Assembly (NCBI GenBank): GCA_025094145.1
Contig: JALLLS010000033.1
Location: 186,001 to 250,000, forward strand
DNA from: Spinellus fusiger
Taxonomy: Eukaryota > Mucoromycota > Mucoromycetes > Mucorales > Phycomycetaceae
Direction: 5' to 3'
Length of the DNA stretch: 64,000 nucleotides
A program made the translations under genes and the position numbers. Position 1 is the stretch's first letter. Each line of letters begins with the position of its first letter. Positions 22,023-32,129 of the stretch are shown piece after piece. The notes below the pieces were generated by a model. It did no database searches. It was given only the letters and a program-made list of their open reading frames with translations, and was not told where the DNA came from.

Positions 22023-22430
22023 AATTTATTTTTATACTTTGTTATTTTTAAAAAAAAAATTAAAATTTTGCACTTAAGATTGTTTAATGCAAGGATTTAA
22101 AGGATTTTATTTATTCAATTACAATATCTTAAATAATATTGCCTATGGTTTCCTTAAGATACACACCCAAGGATTTTTGGGATATATAAGGAAATATTCT
22201 GAGGATAAAATCAAAATCTTCTTATGATTGGCTAATGTGTTTGAAAATGCCTTTTTGTTGTCCAGATGGTCGATTTCAAACTCTGCCTGCCTATCAGAAC
22301 AAAGATAATTGACTTTGCAATTATAAAGTAGAAAATTGGCTGTAAAGACAAAAAATAGAACAAGAATCACCCCAAAATTATAACTCAGTCACTGATATTC
22401 CTCTCTTAGCATAACAATGTTTAAAAATAT

Positions 22431-23027
22431 TTATTGTGGGACTTGCACTGAATTGACTCTAATAGTCATTGTCCAAAAGAGAGAGCCAAACTTACTTACA
22501 TTGAGCACAGTGCATTCATTCATTGACTGAATGTCAACTGCCTCTACAACTACTACATCATCAAAAGCTACTACAATTGTAGTGCTCAAGGGCAAGACAA
22601 CATTGTTTCCAATGCTATCCTTTTGACCCAAGGAAAAAATAGTGCAAGAGTTGGGGCTTTCTACAGCCAAGGTAAGATATTGCGGGTGAGTAGATGGAGT
22701 TTGATCAGAGGCTAATTGAAAGTTGTATGGCACAATGGTGGCCATATTCTTTTTTCTGTCAATGGCAACAATCTTACCAAAGATGGGGGAAGCACCAGAA
22801 GAAAAGGAAAAGAGACCAACCAGACCAATGACAATGCTTTTTGAGCTGCTGTTGTTATCAGCAAGCTCATGGGAGAGAACAAGAGGACAGAACTGTTGGA
22901 ACAGTTTTACCTTGGCACCAGCAGTGAAGAGGCCACCATGACCAGACACTTGCCAGTATCCACCTTGGAAGATATGCATTTCCATGCATATCTTCCCAAA
23001 GGAAATTGCAACATCATGGGAGGGCAA
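22431..23027 (-). CDS. Second ORF of the transposon, unknown function
   Basis: A 198-codon open frame in the same direction as the transposase, about 210 bp downstream of its stop. It is rich in small hydrophobic residues (VIGLVGLFSF, IFGKIVAI, LTLAVESPNSC). It could be the separated C-terminal part of the transposase or an independent accessory protein. A decayed relative is visible at about 48000-48180 on the plus strand (shared features: LGLKDSI..N, SLSTIV, ESM). I do not recognise a domain. Confidence 0.45.
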   Translation of the reverse strand: MPSHDVAISFGKICMEMHIFQGGYWQVSGHGGLFTAGAKVKLFQQFCPLVLSHELADNNSSSKSIVIGLVGLFSFSSGASPIFGKIVAIDRKKNMATIVPYNFQLASDQTPSTHPQYLTLAVESPNSCTIFSLGQKDSIGNNVVLPLSTTIVVAFDDVVVVEAVDIQSMNECTVLNVSKFGSLFWTMTIRVNSVQVPQ

Positions 23028-23065
23028 TTGGTGGTTGGTGTGCAGTATATGTTCTGTTAAATTTT

Positions 23066-23305
23066 AAAGGGAATTAATCAGACTCAAAATGAGATACTTT
23101 TATTAAAACAATTTTGACATGTCTATTTATACTAAATAGACAAGTGGCTGTGTACTGAATATGATCTATTACTGTTTTAGGATGCTTGTTAAATAATGGC
23201 TGGTACAGTAGACTTTAATATGCAGTGTCTTAACTATAGATTATGTTGTAGAAAGGAGACAACTTAATAATTGGTCTGTGACTGCTACCATTGTCTTCAT
23301 AATTA
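23066..23305. repeat. About 240-bp inverted duplicate, copy 1 (transposase 3' end)
   Basis: Spans the end of the transposase frame and its downstream region. It is nearly identical to the reverse complement of 26585-26830, which lies just outside the right end of the same transposon. Confidence 0.85.
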
Positions 23306-25551
23306 CAACATGTCCTCTGATGAACTTATTATACTGCTCTCCTCTCTCAGTCTCATAGTGGATGGGAGATCCAAAACACAAGATGTCTTCATGTAGATGA
23401 CTGAGCAGATACATTTTTAAAGTACTGCTAATGACTGTCTTCTTCACAGACTTTTTTAAGGCTGGTAGGGAATCATACTGGATGATTGCAGCAACCAACT
23501 CTTGTGTGCAATATCTCACCTTGTTCCTGTAAATGTCCAGAGAGACATTGATTCTTTGCATATAAAGAATAGAGACAAGAGAACTAAGCTTCACAAAACA
23601 ATTATGAATAATTGCTTTTGAGCTGTTGTTGCTGATGAGTCTTCTCTGGGTCAGGTCATACAAGATAATGGGCATCTGCTGCACAATGATCTTATAATCT
23701 CTTCTGAGATATGAGCCACAGAGGCAGAATGGTGAGCAGTGCTTTCTTGAGAAAGCCTTCAAGTCATACTGAAAGAAGCTTTCTTCTAAGTGCTTCACTT
23801 CTTTTTTGGTATAGTATGGCATCATGCCAATAACAAGATTCTTTGCAACACCAAGGAGGATAGTGTGCAAGATTTCTACTGGGCAATCCTTGAAGGGATC
23901 CCACAACTGGAGAGACAAGAGGGCTTCACCACCAGTTAGCTTATAGCCAGTGCTGGGGCTACTTCTGAGGCTGGCATTGTTGGGGTTGTTGTTGCAGCGT
24001 TGGCATGTCTCTACCAACTCTTCTATTCTTCTGGCAGGGGCACCATCCACTACTGCACTTCCACTTTCATTCCTCCAGTAGCACTTTCTGCATGGCAGAT
24101 TGGCCCTTGCACTGAGACTATATGCAATTGCTGCATGCATGGGATTGTCTGCCATGATGAAGTGAAGAACACCAACAACAAGGACAGACTCACCAAACTC
24201 CACATTGAACATTTTGACACCTCTCTCCAACATCTCCAAGTCCTTTACCAGCTCTGGAAGCATCTCCATTGCCAACAACTTGTTGCTAGTACAAAGAAAG
24301 AACATATTCTCAATCTTGTTCTGCTCTTTAAGAGGCATTGCTGCAAGTGACATAACCCAACTTTCAAATTTGTTCCACTTCTTAGTAGTATTGCCACTTG
24401 TGTTGTCTGAAAACAAGTTCAGAGGTACAATTTTCACTGGCATGAACTGTTTGTTGGGATTGGTGGTGACTCTTTTGAGTGGGTGGTAGGTGGTGGAGTT
24501 GGTGTGGGAGTGGGTGGAAGTTGGACATCTCTAACAATGTCTAGAAGAACAATGTTGTTGACAAAAAAACCAGGTGCTTCCTTGTAAGCCTCAGCCATCA
24601 ATCTATCACATGAAGTGAAGAAAGAGGCAAGCTTATATGTTGCTGTTGTTGTTATTCCTTCACCAGGAGAAGTGCACACAATATCTCCTACCCAGAGATC
24701 TACAGAGGAGCCATTGATGTTGACAGTCACCATGGGGTGCTGGAACAGCAGATGTGCTCTCCACTTCTTTCCTTGCTGGGGCAAAACACTCTGGTTGGGT
24801 GTTTTGTTGGGCAAGGCAGAAAGCATTGCTGTTTTGAGGGGGTTGGTGGCAAGGAGCTTTAAGTGCTTGGATGGTTTATTCATCAAGAACTCATAGGTGG
24901 TGGTGGTAGGGAACTTGAGGACGTTGCTCTTTGTTCTCTTCTAAAGGTTGAGGATCCTGTCCAAGGCAGGCATCTTTTCTTGGGGGGTTGGCAAGAGTGG
25001 CATCCCTAACATCCTTGCACAAAGACACAACCTTCCCTGCAAGTGCCTTGGAAAAGCAACTCTCATTCTTGGAAAAGAAATAATGCAAGATCATCTCTAA
25101 TCTTGAAGAGAATGGGAATATGCCCTCCACAAAGGCAGTCTCCTTGAAAGCATTGTTATTGCTGTCAAACTCCTCTTCTCCAGCAGCCCAAAGAGGTTCT
25201 TTTTTGAGCACTTCCCCAGCTTCAACAATCTCTGGCTCATCATCACTCTCCTCTTCTACACAGAAGACTGTGATGATGGCAGAGAGAGGTCTGTAGACAA
25301 TATCAATAAAGCATAATGAGTTTGGTTCTTATTATTCTATGCCTCTGTTTTTATGATAAATACCAAGAAGACTCAGCCATGGAGCTATTCAAAGTAGAGA
25401 ATGAGCAACATTACTTTTAGACTTGAGATTAATCTTACATGTTGTGGGTGGCAGTGTGTTCTTTCATATTTCTTTTTGTTTTGAATGTCTTTTTGCAGAC
25501 AGTGCAGGTAGGAATTTCACTTTTCTTAAAGTTGATGGTGGTGAAAGACAT
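23241..25551 (-). pseudogene. Transposase gene with C2H2 finger, Plavaka/CMC-like, frameshifted
   Basis: Transposase of the surrounding element. Exon 1 (25551-25439) encodes a C2H2 zinc finger (CTVCKKTFKTKRNMKEHTATH). It splices after CACAACAT to 25290, which continues EEESDDEPEIVEAG and WAAGEEEFDS. The frame is then lost at a CCACCACC run near 24903, resumes as NKPSKHLKLLATNPL and QHPMVTVNINGSSVDLWVGD, and is lost again in a CCA/CTCC-rich run near 24480-24520. It resumes as NKQFMPVKIVPLNLFSDNTSGN (written here as overlapping landmarks) and runs to the stop at 23241. The DNTSGN..KKWNKF segment and the Cys pairs LPCRKCYW and CQRC resemble Plavaka-type transposases of the CMC superfamily. Both breaks lie in short repeats, so assembly error, recent decay or an extra intron are all possible. 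The superfamily call is by recall of motifs only. Confidence 0.62.
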
Positions 25552-26584
25552 GGTAAGGAAGATTTCAATATAAGAAGAGAGTGAGTTATTTGACTTGTGA
25601 ATTTTGACTTGATAAATTATTGAAAAGTGAAGGCTAGTGATACGTCACCAAAATCAAAATATTTTCTTATTCTTTTGTCTGTTATTCTTTTGTTATTTCT
25701 TGCACTGCCCCTACAACTCAACATCCAAGTACTCATCAAGATGAACATAACTGAGCAAGGTAATGTACTATTATTAACAAAGAGAAACAATAGAAGGAGG
25801 CAATAGACACTACCAAAGGCTATTTTTGAGATAAAATGGTAAGCAGTGTCATCATCTGGGCTTGAGTTCAATGTAATCTACAAGACATTGTACTGACTCT
25901 TCTTCTAATAGATGATATATGGCTTATTATTCTAAAGACAAGTATTAAGTACAAGGTAAGTTTACTATCTCTCTTGATTGAATTATTACTAATACACTCT
26001 TCTGTTATTAGACAAGTTAAGACTCTTCTCAAGTCAGTCTCAGGTGGTCTTCTTCCTTCTATACTATCTAAGGTGTCTAGGTTATCTAGGGTATACTCCT
26101 GAGCATAGTTATCTATCTCCCAAGGATAAAACACAAGGCTTTTAGGTTGTGGATTCTATTGCTATGAGGGAATATGCCTAGAACAGCAGTAGCTATAGTA
26201 ATAGTATATTATTAGCTACAGTATTATTAGCTATATTATTATAATAAACAATTTTATTCATAAACAATATTTTTATTAATAATATAATTTGATATTGAGG
26301 TATTCCATAAAAGGTAAGAAAATTTTGAATACTTGCAAACCTTTGATTTCAAGTACAGTTCCATAAAAGGCAGGAAATTTTCAGTTTTAAATGCAGTTCC
26401 ATAAAAGGCAAGAAATTTTCAGTTTTAAAAGGCAAAGATATCATTGCTTAAAGGCCAGAAAAATCTTTGGGTGTGTAATCAACAGTAGCCTGTATATCTT
26501 CATTGGCTTTCTACATTCACTCAAAATTAATTTGCCACACAAAAGAAATAAGCATTTTAATTGGTACATACTACATTCATGTTT

Positions 26585-26830
26585 GTTGTAATCATGAAGA
26601 CAATGGTAGCAGTCACAGACCAATTATTAAGTTGTCTCCTTTCTACAACATAATCTATAGTTAAGACACTACATATTAAAGTCTACTGTACAGGCCATTA
26701 TTTAACAAGCATCCTAAAACAGTAATAGATCATATTCAGTACACAGCCACTTGTCTATTTATACTAAATAGACATGTCAAAATTGTTTTAATAAAAGTAT
26801 CTTGTTTTGAGTCTGATTAATTTCTTTTGA
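26585..26830. repeat. About 240-bp inverted duplicate, copy 2 (orphan transposase 3' end)
   Basis: Plus-strand copy of the last codons and 3' flank of the transposase (landmarks tagcagtcacagacc, ctatagttaagacact, taaatagacatgtc). It is detached from any transposase body, so it is a fragment of another family member truncated here or carried by rearrangement. Confidence 0.85.
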
Positions 26831-26887
26831 ATTTAACATTTTTTTTAATCTTATCTTTTTGATGCTTTTTTCTAATTACAAATCAAC

Positions 26888-27352
26888 ATGTTGTCCTTCT
26901 CTGGTCTTTCTCTCTTGTCTCTCTTTTCTGAGGTTTCTCTCAAGAAGAGTGTCCAGCCTGTGTCCCCTGCTAGTCTGTCTTTTCTCTTGGAAAGCATAGA
27001 TTTTGAGTCTTCCCCTGTGTCTATGGTGGAGCACCCTGTATCTGTGTTGAAGTCCCCAGTGGTTTTGGTTGTGTGTCCTGCAAACAATGAGTGCAGTAGT
27101 CTAGTTTTGGCCAGCACTAGTGTATATAAATTGTACATGGCCTTGGCCTCTAAAGTTGCAGCTCTGACAATGAAAGTTGCAAACAGGGTAGGAGTTGTAT
27201 CTGAGACAGATCTCCTATTCCTTGAGTATGAGCAAGTGAAGAAGGACTTTCATGCTGTAGGTGCCATTTGGGAACAGCTAAAGCAGCATTCCCAGATTAC
27301 CAGCATGGGCAGAAATCCTCTTCCTGTTGTGCAAAAAAGTAACTCACTGTGA
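26888..27352 (+). CDS. Hypothetical ORF, probably retroelement-associated
   Basis: A 154-codon open frame with no recognised domain. The N-terminal half is Ser/Val/Leu-rich; the C-terminal half looks helical (LYMALASKVAALTMKVANRVG, shown to its 20-residue limit as LYMALASKVAALTMKVAN). It is followed within about 50 bp by LTR-like repeat DNA (27405 onward). It may be the N-terminal gag region of the element whose gag fragment is at 28400-29135. Low certainty that it is a functional gene. Confidence 0.35.
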   Translation: MLSFSGLSLLSLFSEVSLKKSVQPVSPASLSFLLESIDFESSPVSMVEHPVSVLKSPVVLVVCPANNECSSLVLASTSVYKLYMALASKVAALTMKVANRVGVVSETDLLFLEYEQVKKDFHAVGAIWEQLKQHSQITSMGRNPLPVVQKSNSL

Positions 27353-27404
27353 GATGGTGTGGTGTGAGTGCCCAATCTTCTTGGAGGTTTGGTGGGAAGT
27401 GAGA

Positions 27405-28056
27405 TTGTTTGGACAGGTAGATTAATGAGACTGAACAAAGATAATTTTTATTGAGTAAAGAAAGGTTTACTATTTATACTTTTGGTGGGTGCTTATCCTT
27501 CAGTGGCTTCTACCTTATGGTAGGATAATCTATTCTACCTTATGGTAGTCATGATAGTCAACCTTATGGCTGCTTCACAATTACAACTAAATGGTTGGTG
27601 GGGACATTCTACCTTATGGTAGAATTCACTCTCTTTGACCTTATGGTTGGTGTCTATATTACTACCTTATGGTAGTATTAATAACTGCCACCTTATGGTT
27701 GGCTCATATGTTTTACTTAGTTGTAGTATTATTAGATTCAACCCTATGGTTGGTTTCTGGGATAAGCACTCCATTATTAAAACCATTAATTATTGTGAGT
27801 CTTTACTCAATTGACTCTGATAGGTCAATATTGTTCTGTTAGGATTATTAATGAAGATGGCTCTTGTTAAGTGTCTGATAGTACACTGAGCTTTAGAAGG
27901 TGATTTGTAGTTATGACCAATCAGTGAGATGATACAGAGATGTACTATGGTACTTGTGTGCACTAAAGCTTTCATAGAGTATTCTGAATGTCACAGCATA
28001 CTACTCATGTTGACCAATTCATAAAGAATCTTTGGATTGAAGTTGGAGCACAACAG
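27405..28056. repeat. Left arm of a retroelement-derived inverted repeat
   Basis: Matches the reverse complement of 29073-29590. The shared parts include gattgtttggacag, the start of the repeat cluster, the about 185-bp segment 27790-27975 (an identical 61-codon frame in both arms) and a fragment of the gag 3' end (27960-28056). This arm has about 130-150 bp more than the right arm, mostly extra copies of the ACCTTATGGT motif. Confidence 0.8.
27520..27760. repeat. Cluster of palindromic decamers ACCTTATGGT
   Basis: At least seven exact or one-mismatch copies of an imperfect palindrome (taccttatggta and variants such as aaccttatggctg, gaccttatggttg, aaccctatggttg), spaced about 25-50 bp. Single or double copies recur in inverted orientation at 20255-20290 and 29385-29460. 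The regular spacing suggests protein-binding sites or hairpins within an LTR. Confidence 0.75.
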
Positions 28057-28399
28057 GAAGTACGTTTGCAATGATAAGTAGCAAAAGCCCCACGTCATAG
28101 GGAATAAAATAGCAACTGGTATAAAAAGTATAGTTTTCTATTACTTCAATAAAACAGACCTTGATCCAAGTAGCTGCCTGGAAGTATAAACAAGCAATAT
28201 AGGCTTAAAGACTTTGGTAGTTGACTGTTTCCAGTTCCCAACCTGTTTCCCTTTGTGTCTCTTTCCTTTTAGTTGGTTCTGAGTTGTGTCCACACAAGGT
28301 GCCACACACCCACTAAAAACCTGTTTGTTCTCTGTCCCCTTCTTTGTTGGTGTCATCACCAGTACCCTACCTTATTTCTATACCCTTGCACCTGCAAAA

Positions 28400-29135
28400 C
28401 CATCCCCACACCCTTTTCTTACATCTCCTTACCTGTGTCAGTAGCCAGCCCCTCAAGGCCCTACGTGTCTCCATTAAGTTCCCTTGTGCCCAACATTAAA
28501 TCACCTTTAACTTGGGGCAATATAAGTTGCATTGTACCCAGAAACCTGCCATACTTCCAATGGCAGGGAAAGGTGGCAGATGCTTCCAGAATTGTCCTGG
28601 AAGATCTGCCTGCTTTCTATAGGAGTTTTGAGGATGTTTTGGGCTCATATAGTTTAGATGTGAACCAAAACTGGATTTGTCTCCTACCCTTGTGTCTACT
28701 GCTGTCAAAACATGGGATGCATTTAAGAAAGTGTATACTGCATGCTATGGTGGAAACTGTAGTGACCAGGTAGACACTGCCTTAGAAAAACCACAAACCA
28801 TAAGAAAAAGAGATGGTGAATTTGTATCCTCTTTCATAGATTGCTTCAATGCAGTAAGAAGAAAGGCTAGGGTAACCAATGCACATGTGTTGGTGAAGCA
28901 TTTTATGAAGGCATTACCAGATAAGTTTGAGCATGACTTGAAGCTGGCTCTCATGAAGTGCACCCCTTTGCAAAAAAAGGACATAAAATTCATTTGCCAA
29001 ACAGCACAAGAGGTGGCTGACTGTTTTGGTGAATATAAAGGTAGAGGCTCTGCTGCAAAGCAATCCATGATGTTGTGCTCCAACTTCAATCCAAAGATTC
29101 TTTATGAATTGGTCAACATGAGTAGTATGCTGTGA
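28400..29135 (+). pseudogene. Retrotransposon gag-like fragment, frameshifted
   Basis: Two overlapping frames together resemble a Ty3-type gag core. The first contains LPYFQWQGKVADASRIVLED and AFYRSFEDVLGSY. After a frame change near 28680 the second has KTWDAFKKVYTACYG, DGEFVSSFIDCFNAVRRKAR, LVKHFMKALPDKFEHDL and FICQTAQEVAD. No zinc knuckle, protease or RT follows; the sequence runs directly into the inverted repeat arm. An inactive remnant. Confidence 0.6.
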
Positions 29136-29618
29136 CATTCAGAATACTCTATGAAAGCTTTAGTGCACACAAGTACCATAGTACATCTCTGTATCATCTC
29201 ACTGATTGGTCATAACTACAAATCACCTTCTAAAGCTCAGTGTACTATCAGACACTTAACAAGAGCCATCTTCATTAATAATCCTAACAGAACAATATTG
29301 ACCTATCAGAGTCAATTGAGTAAAGACTCACAATAATTAATGGTTTTAATAATGGAGTGCTTATCCCAGAAACCAACCATAGGGTTGAATCTAATAATAC
29401 TACAACTAAGTAAAACATATGAGCCAACCATAAGGTGGCAGTTATTAATACTGCTATAAGGTAGAAGCCACCAAAGGATAAGCACACACAAAAAGTATAA
29501 ATAATGAACCTTTCTTTACTCAATAAAAATTATCTTTGTTCAGTCTTGTTAATCTTACCTGTCCAAACAATCTCAATGGGATTCAGGCATGTATGTTCTT
29601 CATCCCCTTTTTCTAACA
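29073..29618. repeat. Right arm of the inverted repeat, including an inverted LTR start
   Basis: Reverse complement of 27405-28056 up to about 29590. It then continues to 29618 with an LTR start read on the minus strand (TGTTAGAAAAAGGGGATGAA) that matches the start of the solo LTR at 19424. The shared region contains the identical 61-codon frame at 29151-29336. Confidence 0.75.
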
Positions 29619-30316
29619 ATATGGTATATTTAATAGGTGTAGCCTTATGGTTGGTTCATTGAATAAGCACACTATTATAGAGCCATCAGTTGTTTGTCTC
29701 CAGTTTAATTGCCTTTGATAGGTCTTTTTTTTATCCATTAATGATTTATAGATAAAGTGTAGGGATTGTGGGAAAACAGGGAAAAGGGGTAAGTGTACTA
29801 GGTGTTGTGCTTCTGGAAGATAAGAAGGAATAGAAAGAAAGAGCAAGAAGAGAACAGAGGTAATAGAAAATATGGATAGAATATGGGTAGGAAACAGATA
29901 TCAGGATATTGTTTTATTTTAACAATTCGTCAAGCATATATGCAAAAGTGTTCTATACTGCAAACTAATTCTAAATTATCTAATAAACTATTGTTCAAAA
30001 TTTAGAAACAAAAGGTGTGTTTGTTAATATAAGAAGTATATTTCGCAAAGCTTTTGATATCTAATGAATTGTTAGCTTTTATACTTTTTATACTTGTCAT
30101 GATAGTCTATCTAAAAATACTAGAGCAATCTCTTCTGAAACATTTGCCAAGTCTTTCCATTACCTTAGCATATTGAGTGTAAGTGGTTTCCTAATTTTTG
30201 ATAATATCATCAATAAAAACAGTAACGTATGGTAGATCATAGAATATTTTAGTCAATGATCTTTAAACTACTGAACTAACAGGGGACAATCCAAATTGAG
30301 CCTTTCTGAATTGATG
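29619..30316. other. AT-rich DNA without a gene
   Basis: About 700 bp between retroelement fragments. One more copy of the gcctta..ggttggtt repeat motif is at 29640-29660. Near 30120-30310 the minus strand weakly continues the pol frame with several stops (FxxGTVPYVT-like text), so it may be eroded reverse transcriptase sequence. Confidence 0.4.
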
Positions 30317-31760
30317 CTATTGTCCATTGTATGTGAAAGCAGTTTCACAGCAATCAGATTCACGAACCTTGAATCTATGAAAGACTTGTTTCAGGTCCAA
30401 CGTAGTGAACCATTCTGCTTCACCCATCTGATTAAACAAATCGCAAATCAAGGGTAAAGTAAATCGATCCTTCTTTGTAAGTAACTGATTCATGTGTCGA
30501 GGATCAATGCATGGTCTGACATCATCATTATAGCTTCCATTAGTATCCTTCTTCTTCACAAAGAGTATGAGTGAGTTCCACTCTGTGTTTGGAAGAGCTA
30601 ATTCTACAACACCATCAGCCAACCACTTGCACATTTGCTCATCAAGCTTAGGCTGAAGTGCAATAGGAATGGGATATTGTCTTCTAAATGCAGTGACACC
30701 ATAAACGGTATCCAATGTCACAACAGCACCTGGAAGTGAACACAAAGATGTGATTGGAATTCTAGCATTTGCCTCAAGATAGGGATAAATAATGTCCATC
30801 ATTGCATTACGATCTGCTTTGCTACCTGAAGGAGAATTATTTGGTACAATCTTATGAGGATCAATGGGATCAGGAATTCTGGGACCACTTGGGCATCCCC
30901 AAGAAGTTGCCAGGTTAGAAATACCCATTTTATGTTTTCTCATAAAATCAAGTCCAATACACACTAGGACTTTAGAGTTAAATTCGAATACTTCGAAATC
31001 ATGCTCAAAATCTTTTCCATTATAACCAACTTTAGTTTTACTGAGACCTCCAAGTCTGGGAATGGTTTTATTTAAACCACCAAGAATAATGCTACCCTTG
31101 GTACCGAGAAAAGAAAGAGCCAAGAAAGAAACAAATTCTGATTTGATAGCACTGAATGTACTGCCACAATCAACGAAAGCCCAAGTCTGGTAGCCTTCTA
31201 TTGTGATTGGGACAAAAATAGAGTCATCTTCAGTTGCACCATCCATAGGATTTTCGGTGTACTTGCATTGGCTAGCCAAACGGACCAGTTCAGCTGAGCT
31301 CTCAACTGTTCCAATAAATGCTGTTGTAGTGGGTACCACAACAGGATAATCAGATGCCATGGGCATGTGAGGAGCCTGACCAGCCAGGTCATTAACACTA
31401 CCATTGGATTGACAGTCCATGGTGTGGATATGCTGAGTCTCAGCACCCAAGTTAGGAGAGGGAGGAGCAATCATGTGTCTCATGTTCATTGCTCTGTGGA
31501 CCAAGGGAGATATTGTACTTGTTGGACCAGAAGATCCAGCAGAGCAAGCCGAGGACACATCCTTGTGTCCAGGGAAGTAGGGACATATACACTTACCACA
31601 CGTATCACCTCTCTTTACTCTACTAGATGAGGTACCAGCTGATCACTTCTTCTGAGTGGATATCTTGGCCGCAATATCCTTCTTGGGCTTGCTGCAGTAA
31701 ACTGTGGGAGCATCAGTAGTGTTAAGAGAAGCATTGGTGTGGGTTGACATGTTGTTGATG
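30317..31760 (-). pseudogene. Ty3-type protease and partial reverse transcriptase
   Basis: A 413-codon minus-strand frame (31558-30317) with upstream in-frame coding broken by a TGA near 31645. In order: a short N-terminal stretch starting near 31750; a Cys/His cluster (CGKCICPYFPGHKD); a retropepsin-like segment with FVDCGSTFSAI as the active-site loop; and the RT N-terminal part with RQYPIPIALQPKLDEQ, VELALPNTEWNS, FVKKKD, RPCIDPRHMNQLL and the first catalytic Asp in FTTLDLKQVFHRF. It stops before the YxDD box, so RT, RNase H and integrase are missing. An LTR-like sequence upstream (31800-31985) fits the orientation. Confidence 0.75.
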
Positions 31761-31799
31761 TTGCTGAAAGAGTTGTTTAAAAAGGACTTGTCAAAAAAA

Positions 31800-31985
31800 A
31801 GTTTTATCTGAATTGAAAAAGTAGAGACTGTAGAAATAACAGGACTTTATCCAAGAATAAATTGCTTTTATTTAGTGGAATATACAACTCTTTATATACT
31901 AATCAATTGCCATAATTACACTTATGCCTCCTGTAGTTGAGTCTACACACATGACCCTAATTAAAGTGACCTGCCAAATATAATC
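31800..31985 (-). repeat. LTR-like repeat of the Ty3-type element
   Basis: Its reverse complement matches 56045-56215 over about 160 bp (landmarks ggtcatgtgtgtagactcaact, cut here to 20 bases as ggtcatgtgtgtagactcaa, plus attccactaaataaaagcaa and ttcttggataaagtcctgt). It lies just upstream of the pol fragment in the same orientation, as a 5' LTR would. Confidence 0.65.
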
Positions 31986-32129
31986 GATGGTTTTAAATGC
32001 AGATTTCCTTTTTTTGGATCCATACTTTATCTTAATAGTGTTATAACTTCATGAATTCATTAGCTAAAGACATAAAACTTTCAATAGATACATAGAAGAG
32101 TGTTTATAAGACAAGAAGAAAGTTTTATT

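Larger units (their letters stand above)
22162..26475 (-). mobile_element. DNA transposon, Plavaka/CMC-like, 4.3 kb
   Basis: Bounded by CACACCCAAGGATTTTT on the left and the inverted AAATCTTTGGGTGTG on the right, with TA flanking each end. The subterminal sequences are asymmetric. The left continues gggatatataagg; the right, read inward, continues ctggcctttaagcaatgatatc. Exactly this pair of subterminal sequences, slightly diverged, occurs in the non-autonomous elements at 3690-5254, 47344-49600 and 51563-52906. The right subterminal region has three tandem copies of a ttccataaaaggcaagaaa-like unit (26300-26430). A transposase-like gene occupies the minus strand inside. Confidence 0.75.

Noticed and set aside
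28141..28359. Minus-strand frame opposite the gag fragment
   Set aside because: Antisense to Pro/Ser-rich gag-like sequence; no independent support.
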